Source of the DNA: Chrysomallon squamiferum
Taxonomy: Eukaryota > Mollusca > Gastropoda > Neomphalida > Peltospiridae
Direction: 5' to 3'
Length of the DNA: 25,000 bases
Assembly (NCBI GenBank): GCA_012295275.1
Contig: CM022665.1
Span: 48,315,064-48,340,063, forward strand
Numbering within the stretch: position 1 is the stretch's first letter; every line of letters starts with the position of its first letter. Both the position numbers and the translations under genes were made by a program. Positions 22,850 to 25,000 of the stretch are shown in pieces. The notes under the pieces were generated by a model. It was not told where the DNA came from, did not search any database, and worked only from the letters and a program-made list of their open reading frames with translations.

Positions 22850-23102
22850 GACTGCAATACAAACCTCTAATTGCAATCCAGGCGTCATCATGTTTGTTAT
22901 GTTTCTTCAACTCCTCTTCGGTGACCTCCAGAAACTGCCCCCCCACCCCTGTCAGGTCTTTCCCACTGCGACCCAGCCGGATCCAGTCCATCAGAGAATG
23001 ACCCGGCGTCAGAACGACCTTTGCCCTTTCTGCTGTGAGGGAGAGAGAAATCTGCTGGGTGGAGCTGCTGGTGGCAGGGGGCTGTAAATTCTGACCCGCC
23101 AT
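9840..23102 (-). CDS. CYB5R4: Cytochrome b5 reductase 4 (Ncb5or), whole gene, 14 coding exons
   Basis: This is a soluble NAD(P)H flavohaem reductase, in which electrons pass from NAD(P)H through FAD to a b5 haem. The family is linked to the endoplasmic reticulum and fatty acid desaturation (family knowledge). I joined exons 22865-23102, 21241-21341, 18575-18656, 17918-17953, 16568-16613, 16052-16203, 15542-15574, 14694-14819, 13777-13917, 13130-13282, 12008-12161, 11068-11154, 10467-10632 and 9840-9894. All phases agree except in exon 13, which holds one base too many. The product is about 522 residues against about 521 in human. In order it has the SLMDWIRL leader, a b5 domain with HPGG (His92) and His115 as haem ligands, a linker, a CS domain (about 168-275), an FAD lobe with RCYT (324-327), and a nucleotide lobe with AAGSGFTP (397-404) and CGPIMF (494-499). 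Intron 10 has a GC donor. Several junctions sit in tandem arrays. Confidence 0.93.
10080..10390. repeat. ~60-bp AT-rich repeat in intron 13
   Basis: TATTTATAATTACTTAGTTT, then TATCTTATAATATTTATTAT recurs about five times with T-run spacers. It is intronic and does not reach a splice site. Confidence 0.85.
10467..10632 (-). CDS. CYB5R4: CYB5R4 exon 13: NAD(P)H lobe with one apparent extra base
   Basis: The acceptor is TTTCAG|GTTTTG and the donor CTCAG|GTAAGT. The exon is 166 nt, but the phases of its neighbours require 165. The first part reads RFCVKYILSEPDEDWTG, PTGRVQKDSL in one frame. The rest, QDHIPNVEDGIHPLLCTCG, then PIMFTKEVLR, is in the next frame and contains the essential CGPxxF motif. 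The switch falls at about 10553 (CTT-A-CAG on the minus strand), where one A is surplus. No intron can be placed there. Splice sites, both flanking blocks and exon 14 are intact, so an assembly or sequencing indel is likelier than gene death. Confidence 0.9.
11068..11154 (-). CDS. CYB5R4: CYB5R4 exon 12: NAD(P)H lobe
   Basis: The acceptor is CATGCAG|ACACGTG and the donor GACAG|GTAAAC, phase 2 to 2, 87 nt. It encodes HVTLLFFVRKKKDIYWKDQL, then DELAAKNDR, matching the human segment VKLMFFNKTEDDIIWRSQL. The strand-helix pattern is typical of the nucleotide-binding lobe. Confidence 0.93.
11129..11254 (-). repeat. 64-bp tandem duplication across the exon 12 acceptor
   Basis: Two copies begin at AACAGCAGTG (11137 and 11201). 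Each contains the first about 18 bases of exon 12 plus the acceptor and about 45 bases of intron (CGAAATAAACACTTTTATAA). The upstream copy keeps an AG (TACAG|ACATATGACACTG), so it remains a candidate acceptor. Confidence 0.92.
11385..11490. repeat. Poly-A plus (AT)n(AC)n compound microsatellite in intron 11
   Basis: An A-run of about 19 bases (11390-11408) is followed by (AT)n at 11432-11453 and (AC)n at 11456-11488. Confidence 0.9.
11610..11680. repeat. (GATA)n/(GACA)n microsatellite in intron 11
   Basis: A mixed run of TAGATAGATAGACAGA units. Confidence 0.9.
12008..12161 (-). CDS. CYB5R4: CYB5R4 exon 11: start of the NAD(P)H lobe
   Basis: The acceptor is TACTTGCAG|GTGATG and the donor AAAAG|GTTTTT, phase 1 to 2, 154 nt. 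It encodes GDEVSVSDFEGSFERSALDR, then THLVLCAAGSGFTPM and VRLMYESLVADESCKR. AAGSGFTP (397-404) is the nucleotide-binding glycine motif of b5 reductases, and SDFEGSF corresponds to the human SSPEGNF segment of the FAD lobe. Confidence 0.93.
12165..12655. repeat. Minisatellite of TTTACATRTTACAYTTACAA units abutting the exon 11 acceptor
   Basis: Units of about 24 bp (AGTTTACATGTTACACTTAC and variants) recur about 20 times. The array begins next to the exon 11 acceptor. There the minus-strand junction, ACTTGCAG|GTG, resembles the repeated ACTTGTAAGTG at 9 of 11 bases, so the array may have been seeded by the acceptor region. Long open frames here are repeat artefacts. Confidence 0.9.
12960..13075. 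repeat. 35-bp AT-rich tandem repeat in intron 10
   Basis: About three to four units of AATTATAAATATTAAAATAT plus an A-run and GT lie between 12970 and 13070, just beyond the exon 10 GC donor. Confidence 0.85.
13130..13282 (-). CDS. CYB5R4: CYB5R4 exon 10: FAD-binding motif, GC donor
   Basis: The acceptor is TTTATAG|AAACAG; the exon is 153 nt, phase 1 to 1. It encodes ETDIDRCYTAVLPSL, then GAVVYLMIKIYDNGALSSWL and GTLNS. RCYT (324-327) corresponds to the RxYT FAD-binding motif (KPYT in human). The only donor that keeps phase with exon 11 is CAG|GCATGT, a GC-AG intron. The nearby GT at 13126-13125 would throw the frame into a stop. Confidence 0.9.
13318..13762. repeat. Degenerate repeat of AAAGTGAGATATCTATCATAAA in intron 9
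   Basis: Loose copies of about 22-60 bp built from GTGAGATTTCTAT, AAAATATCTGATATAACA and ATAAGATACATC fill nearly all of this 494-bp intron. The array abuts both exons 9 and 10 but contains no clear exon sequence. Confidence 0.8.
13777..13917 (-). CDS. CYB5R4: CYB5R4 exon 9: first strands of the FAD lobe
   Basis: The acceptor is TTTTTCTAG|CTAGAATG; the first of two adjacent TAGs keeps phase (G|CT gives Ala). The donor is TCAG|GTTTGT and the exon is 141 nt, phase 1 to 1. It encodes ARMFRPCKILSVENVTHDTK, then LFCVALPNTTRM and VPLGYHVHVKHCIS, matching the family VTHDTRLF and PIGQHVYLK strands. Confidence 0.93.
13918..14329. other. Intron 8, part next to exon 9
   Basis: Intronic. Apart from the SINE-like fragment at 14108-14166 it shows no exon or repeat. 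Positions 14030-14200 are of mixed composition, which may be the extent of the decayed element. Confidence 0.45.
14108..14166 (-). mobile_element. Probable tRNA-derived SINE fragment
   Basis: On the minus strand, TTCACTGATACAGTGTCTGA, then GTGCAGAAGGTTTCTGGATC and AATCC follow the layout of a tRNA D-arm to T-arm. The start resembles a degraded A box (CAGTGGTAGAG-like) and the GGATCAATCC a degraded B box. There is no complete acceptor stem and the anticodon arm is degraded, so this is a decayed retroposon head, not a tRNA gene. Confidence 0.45.
14330..14610. repeat. 20-bp minisatellite (TGACCAGTGGCTATCTACAA), about 14 copies
   Basis: Units of 20 bp alternate at first with a TGTCCAAAGACTACCTACA variant (a 40-bp higher-order pattern, 14350-14470) and then run as simple repeats to about 14600. 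The array is in intron 8, about 80 bases beyond the exon 8 donor, and does not include the junction. Confidence 0.9.
14694..14819 (-). CDS. CYB5R4: CYB5R4 exon 8: end of CS domain
   Basis: The acceptor is TTGCAG|TGAGAG and the donor AGAG|GTTTGT, phase 1 to 1, 126 nt. It encodes VRVDKEYGKVEIVLPK, then VEWTSLGKELEEHNTF and VKTTDR. The W..LG motif is typical of the last strand of p23/CS domains. It connects to the FAD lobe through exon 9. Confidence 0.93.
14820..15140 (-). repeat. Array of duplicated exon 8 acceptor tracts, five copies of 54-64 bp
   Basis: On the minus strand each unit runs through a TTGTGTTTGATAT-type segment and TGTGTTTTAC to an AG. The real site is TTTTACTTGCAG before 14819. 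Copies read ACTTACAG near 14880 and 14938 and TTTTACAG near 14996; the outermost, near 15060, has lost the AG. The duplicated part is almost wholly intronic (polypyrimidine tract plus acceptor). Confidence 0.9.
15542..15574 (-). CDS. CYB5R4: CYB5R4 exon 7: 33-nt CS-domain microexon
   Basis: The acceptor is GTTTCAG|AATTAG and the donor AATG|GTAAGT, phase 1 to 1. It encodes ELDQLITSDYN. This fills the gap between MHI of exon 6 and VRVDKEYGKVEIVL of exon 8, where human has LSHEVQEDFS. Without it the CS domain would be 11 residues short, which supports the exon despite its size. Confidence 0.88.
15575..15904. other. Intron 6 interior
   Basis: Intronic. Positions 15765-15845 are less AT-rich and non-repetitive and give a 73-codon plus-strand open frame (15675-15896), but I find no homology or splice sites to support a gene. 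It could be a decayed transposable element. Confidence 0.45.
15905..16070 (-). repeat. 36-bp array of duplicated exon 6 donor sites
   Basis: The minus-strand unit is CTACACCATGCATATAG (exon end) plus GTAAATATTAGATAAATAA (intron). Junctions lie at 16052 (real), 16016 and 15980, with a degenerate fourth at about 15903. All three good copies keep ATAG|GTAAAT. Unlike the exon 2 array, reading into the first unit meets an in-frame TAG after three codons, so use of an outer donor would truncate the protein. Confidence 0.95.
16052..16203 (-). CDS. CYB5R4: CYB5R4 exon 6: most of the CS domain
   Basis: The acceptor is TTTTTGCAG|GTACGAG and the donor CATATAG|GTAAAT, phase 2 to 1, 152 nt. It encodes YEWFQNSKCVTVVVYTM, then DVVVIDRTGHNIRITIF and ESHTYTMHI, aligning with the CS domain of human Ncb5or (YDWFQTDSLVTIAIYT). 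Both ends of the exon are duplicated: the acceptor once upstream and the donor several times downstream. Confidence 0.93.
16171..16490 (-). repeat. ~156-bp tandem duplication across the exon 6 acceptor
   Basis: The first 33 bases of exon 6 plus about 120 bases of intron 5 (from 16171) recur at 16327 with the same order of motifs: TTCTGAAACCACTC, ACAACTGTCTTTTTTTATATTT, GAAAAGTAA, TTTGTTAAAT and a CA tract. The copy has lost the AG: the real GCAG|GTACGAG is ATTGGTGTGAG in the copy. It also has an extra T in the exonic part, so it cannot serve as the same acceptor. Confidence 0.9.
16568..16613 (-). CDS. CYB5R4: CYB5R4 exon 5: proline-rich linker
   Basis: The acceptor is AATTTCAG|TGAAAT and the donor CCAAA|GTAAGT, phase 1 to 2, 46 nt. 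It encodes VKFKLAPPPQFVEKPK, leading into the CS domain. It was chosen because it restores phase between exon 4 and exon 6 and has strong splice sites. Confidence 0.85.
16730..16935. repeat. Degenerate ~55-bp repeat ending in an exon 6-like fragment
   Basis: ATAATAAAATTAATAA-type segments recur four to five times, with GTATAAAA or GTACAAAC spacers. The last unit contains TATATGCATTGTGTAGGTGT at about 16909-16928, which matches the end of exon 6 (TATATGCATGGTGTAGGTGT at 16053-16072) at 19 of 20 bases, although it lies in intron 4. Confidence 0.7.
16942..17024. repeat. (GA)n microsatellite, about 41 units
   Basis: An uninterrupted run of about 83 bases of alternating GA in intron 4. It is likely to be highly polymorphic. 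Confidence 0.95.
17025..17599. other. Intron 4 interior
   Basis: Mixed-composition intronic sequence with no recognised exon or repeat. A TATGTTTCAG-like motif recurs near 17190-17235 but does not build an exon with a matching phase. Confidence 0.5.
17600..17895. repeat. Purine-rich GGGA/GAGACAGA tract in intron 4
   Basis: Nearly 300 bases of almost pure purine on the plus strand (so a pyrimidine-rich intron on the gene strand), grading from GGGAGG through GAAAGAGAC to (GA)n at about 17839-17870. It lies just downstream (minus sense) of the exon 4 donor. Long minus-strand open frames rich in Ser, Leu and Phe are artefacts of this composition. Confidence 0.9.
17918..17953 (-). CDS. CYB5R4: CYB5R4 exon 4: 36-nt linker microexon
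   Basis: The acceptor is TTTGCAG|GTAGTA and the donor AATG|GTAGGT, phase 1 to 1. It encodes GSITSRTSNRSN, a serine- and arginine-rich piece of the b5-CS linker. As a 36-nt symmetric exon it could be skipped without a frame change. The call rests on good splice sites and exact phase continuity, as the linker itself is poorly conserved. Confidence 0.75.
18195..18375. repeat. Tandem duplication of about 105 bp in intron 3
   Basis: A segment beginning ATCACTATAAGAT and ending at CTGTCACTATTAA is present at 18197-18256 and again at about 18301-18361, with a few substitutions. Shorter ATCACTATAG pieces continue to about 18420. Confidence 0.85.
18575..18656 (-). CDS. CYB5R4: CYB5R4 exon 3: second haem-ligand histidine
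   Basis: The acceptor is TTTTTACAG|ATACAC and the donor AAAG|GTGAGA; the exon is 82 nt, phase 0 to 1. It encodes IHKWVNAETMLEKCVIGKL, then KPKEIQSK. His115 in IHKW matches the second haem ligand of the family, 23 residues after His92, the same spacing as in human Ncb5or. The segment closes the b5 domain and enters the linker. Confidence 0.93.
18657..19435. other. Intron 2, part next to exon 3
   Basis: No exon was recognised. The stretch contains an AAAT tract near 18805-18840 and a TGTGTATGTG-rich patch at 18965-19090. Positions 19200-19300 are less AT-rich, but I see no known element there. Confidence 0.5.
19436..20350. repeat. 24-bp minisatellite GTGACAATCTATACATGTCTGTGT, roughly 37 copies
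   Basis: The core GACAATCTATACATGTCTGT is nearly invariant. Unit length alternates between 22, 24 and 26 bp because the GT dinucleotide tail slips. The array lies within intron 2 of the reductase gene, about 800 bp from exon 3, and holds no splice junction. Long open frames on both strands (for example 19752-19997 on the minus strand) follow from the 24-bp period and are not genes. Confidence 0.95.
20351..20744. other. Intron 2 segment between two minisatellites
   Basis: AT-rich intronic sequence with no exon-like features. It separates the 24-bp array from the exon 2 donor array. Confidence 0.5.
20745..21260 (-). repeat. 30-bp array of duplicated exon 2 donor sites, 17 junctions in perfect register
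   Basis: On the minus strand every unit is the last bases of exon 2 (CTGTTCTCTTTGATGAG) followed by intron (GTAATTTTACATA). Junctions end at 21241 (real) and then every 30 bases down to 20761. All copies keep GT after GAG, or after GAA at 21061. Junctions at 21151 and 21121 read GAG|GTAAGT, a better donor than the authentic GTAATT. The units are ten codons long without stops, so the frame from exon 2 runs open to 20725 and would add VILHTVLFDE-type decapeptides. A three-unit higher-order pattern of 90 bp is visible between 20791 and 20940. Confidence 0.97.
21241..21341 (-). CDS. CYB5R4: CYB5R4 exon 2: first haem-ligand histidine
   Basis: The acceptor is ATGTTTCAG|GAAAGG. With the G carried from exon 1 the exon encodes 34 residues: KVYNITPYLDFHPGG, then VDELMRGAGIDGTVLFDE. 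His92 in HPGG is the first axial haem ligand in this family. The donor is GATGAG|GTAATT in phase 0. The authentic donor is the first of 17 registered copies of the same 30-bp junction; see the array entry. Confidence 0.93.
21385..21704. repeat. Minisatellite of 24-28 bp: ACACAATTTACAATACTA
   Basis: ACAATTTACAATACTAACAC recurs about 12 times with variable CA or CATA spacers of 4-12 bases. It lies in intron 1, about 45 bases upstream (minus sense) of the exon 2 acceptor, so it may influence the branch-point region of that exon. It does not include the acceptor. Confidence 0.9.
21705..22495. other. Intron 1 interior without recognised features
   Basis: This is the interior of intron 1 of the reductase gene. 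It has short CA and CATA tracts near 21925-22040 and otherwise non-repetitive sequence. Positions 22070-22200 and 22250-22300 are of more mixed composition, but I see no exon-like segment or known element in either strand. Confidence 0.5.
22557..22630 (-). repeat. Third copy of the exon 1 end plus donor
   Basis: On the minus strand this reads as the last 17 codons of exon 1 (KEELKKHNKHDDAWIAIRG) followed by the same donor, GTTTGTATTGCAGTC. Inside the copy the changes from the real exon are TTG to TTA, AAC to AAT, GAC to GAT and GCC to GCT, all silent transitions. The edge codon GAA is AAA. A CA/GT tract flanks each side. No convincing acceptor precedes it, so it looks like a duplicated exon fragment rather than an independent exon. 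Confidence 0.9.
22699..22770 (-). repeat. Second copy of the exon 1 end plus donor, one codon deleted
   Basis: This copy carries the same silent changes as the third copy, plus AAA to AAG, and lacks one aspartate codon (HDAW instead of HDDAW). The donor GTTTGTATTGCAGTC is intact. Read through from exon 1 across the CA/GT tract, this copy is in the same frame as the real exon. Confidence 0.9.
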
Positions 23103-23184
23103 TTTACCTGAACTGGCTCCACTGCTAGCACTAAAGTGGACTGGCGAGTCTACCTTGGACTTCCCACACCCCAGGGTGGCAGAC
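22865..23184 (-). CDS. CYB5R4: CYB5R4 exon 1 (first coding exon): leader and start of b5 domain
   Basis: ATG at 23102 has a strong Kozak context (AAAATGG) and gives a leader close in length to the human one, ending in the family signature SLMDWIRL, then GKDLTG and EVTEEELKKHNKHDDAWIAI. A CTTCAG acceptor precedes 23184, and the frame is open from there (about 27 codons beginning SATLGCGK), so this may be an internal exon with a 5' UTR or extra coding sequence upstream. The donor is AGAG|GTTTGT and the exon ends in phase 1. The first 25 exonic bases and the acceptor are repeated as decaying copies upstream, and the last 17 codons plus donor are repeated twice downstream. Confidence 0.9.
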
Positions 23185-23529
23185 CTGAAGAGAGAGAGAA
23201 AAATTTAAAACAAAAGTGAATATTTAATATATAACACAGCAGAGAGAGAAATAAAAATAAATTCAGGTATGTATATATTTGAGAGAAAAATTAATTCTAT
23301 CTAGTACTTTCCACAACCCAGGGTTGAAGACCAAAAACAAAAAAAAACAAAAAAATAAATAAATAACAAGAATATTTAATATATAACATGACTAAAACAT
23401 ATCCTAAAACAACAGAGAAAGAAAAATAAATAAATTTGGTATGTATGTATTTGAGAAAAAAAATTAATTCTAACTAGTACTTTCCACAACCCAGGGTTGA
23501 AGACCAAAATAAAATTGAATTAAAAAAAA

Positions 23530-23560
<31 letters not shown>

Positions 23561-24095
23561 CAAGAATATTTAATATATAACATGAGTGAAACATACACCA
23601 ACACAGCAGAGATGGAAACAAAATAAATTTGTGTCTGTATGTATGTATGTATGTATGTATGTGTGTATGTATATATCTGGGAAAACAAAATGTATCTGGT
23701 ATGTCCCATACCACAGAGTGGAAGACCTAAAAAAAATAATAATAATAAAAAAAAAACCTGAATATTTAATATGTAACATGACTAAAACATACCAAACTCA
23801 GCTGATACCGAAAAAAAAAAATTAAAAAATTGGTGTATGTATCATTGAATGTATGTATTTGAGAGAAAAAAATTATATATCTAGTATATCCCACACCCCA
23901 AAGTGGCAGACCTAAAAGAAAAAAAAAAGAAAAAAAGAAAGAAAGAATAGAAAAAAAATTAATATTTAATACGTAACATAACCAAAACATAGCCCAACAC
24001 AGCAGAAATAGAAACATCAATAAACTTGTGTATGTATTTGAAAACTAAAAAAAAAGTTCTATCCAGTATATCCTATACTGTCAGATCTCAGTAAC
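23160..24095 (-). repeat. Array of decaying copies of the exon 1 acceptor region, about six units of 155-215 bp
   Basis: The segment CCACCCTGGGGTGTGGGAAG and its acceptor recur, in degenerate form, near 23312-23333, 23485-23506, 23702-23729, 23886-23915 and 24067-24092. Between them lie shared intronic blocks: AATATTTAATATATAACATG, then ACACAGCAGAGA and GTATGTATTTGAGAGAAAAA. On the minus strand the copies near 23729 and 23915 still end the pyrimidine tract with TAG|GTCT. The copies near 23330 and 23505 have lost the AG at that point. Confidence 0.88.
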
Positions 24096-25000
24096 AAAAA
24101 ACATACATAATTTAATATGTAACATTACTAAACTTTACTCTTTTTTTTTTTTTTTTTTACTACAAAAGTATCAGGTCCCTAAACAATGAAATTTCATCTC
24201 AAAATCACATAACATCTAATTGTAACTCAGAATTTGTCAGATGGAAAAGTAGTTTAAAATAATTAAAATAAGTTAAAAAAAAAAAAAAAAAAAATTCATA
24301 ATTGTGTAGACTGGTAAATTAGAAAACTTTTGTAGTTTACCTGAATGTAAAATAAAATCACTAAACCAGAAATTACAAAAAAGCCAACAAATACTTTATA
24401 TTACTGAATATTTAATTATCTGTATTCCCTTAACCACATAGAAAATTAAAACTGTTATGTTAAAAACTGAAAACACCTACACACATTCATACATACATAC
24501 ATACATACACACACACATATATATATATATATAAACATAAAAACATTACTTTGTAATACACCACACACACACACATGGACAAATAAACACAAAAACATAC
24601 CTTGTAATAAAACTCTACAAAAAACAAAAAATTTCAAATTTATCTCTGTAATCACAAGGAAATTGTGATTACACCGTCACTGTGCTTCTAAAACGTTCTT
24701 AATGGAATCTCCTTTACACACATTAAATCCACTTTGAGAATTATTTGAAATACAACACTAACATCAATCTCAATGTGACCTATGTCAGTCTGAACTGATG
24801 TAAAACTGAAATAACAAAGACTTGTTAATTTTTTATTTATTACTAAGACACTTATCACACTCCAAATATTTTGTTATGTCCACATGTACGTCAATGCTGA
24901 ACAATGTATGAAGTTTTTAACCTACTAGTGTGATCTGTGTGTGTATCCAACCACAGCTAATGTAATACAGTTCTGTATTACACAAATACATATTTATTTT
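24096..25000. other. Region upstream of the CYB5R4 exon 1 acceptor array
   Basis: AT-rich sequence with T- and A-runs (24139-24158 and 24275-24293) and CATA, CA and AT microsatellites at about 24480-24600. No exon, promoter or CpG-rich segment was recognised. If exon 1 is truly preceded by an acceptor, this is intron and the transcription start lies beyond the window. Confidence 0.5.

Overview
This is eukaryotic nuclear DNA, most likely from a lophotrochozoan invertebrate and probably a mollusc (inference). The evidence is a 14-exon, spliced animal-type gene with short GT-AG introns, strongly AT-rich non-coding DNA full of micro- and minisatellites, and a single-exon type II membrane protein of a pattern I associate with mollusc genomes. 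There is no sign of bacterial operons, CRISPR arrays or intact mobile elements.

Layout. Positions 1-603 are featureless. Positions 604-1858 hold a 36-bp minisatellite of about 35 copies, each unit carrying an inverted repeat. Positions 2068-3025 (+) hold a glycosyltransferase-like, single-exon gene broken by one apparent +1 frameshift, with a TATA-like element upstream and a polyadenylation signal downstream. Positions 3500-9800 are AT-rich intergenic DNA with simple repeats. Positions 9840-23102 (-) carry the whole coding region of a cytochrome b5 reductase 4 gene (CYB5R4, also called Ncb5or). I rebuilt it as 14 coding exons whose phases all join, giving about 522 residues once one apparent extra base in exon 13 is discounted. 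The encoded protein is a soluble flavohaem reductase with a cytochrome b5 domain, a CS (p23-like) domain and a b5-reductase domain with FAD and NAD(P)H lobes. The two genes converge, tail to tail.

The striking feature is what has happened to the splice junctions of CYB5R4. At least seven junctions have been tandemly duplicated together with a little exon and intron: the donors of exons 1, 2 and 6, and the acceptors of exons 1, 6, 8 and 12. The best case is the exon 2 donor. A 30-bp unit made of the last exonic bases plus the GT donor is repeated 17 times in perfect register. Every copy keeps a GT donor and an open reading frame, so use of successive donors would add 10 residues at a time, exactly between the two haem-ligand histidines. 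Two extra copies match the donor consensus better than the authentic one. Exon 1 has two further copies of its last 17 codons plus donor, and apart from one edge codon and one codon deletion they differ from the real exon only by synonymous transitions.

Both genes carry one apparent single-base insertion in conserved coding sequence. Assembly error is the simplest explanation, but lesions or polymorphisms cannot be excluded from the sequence alone.
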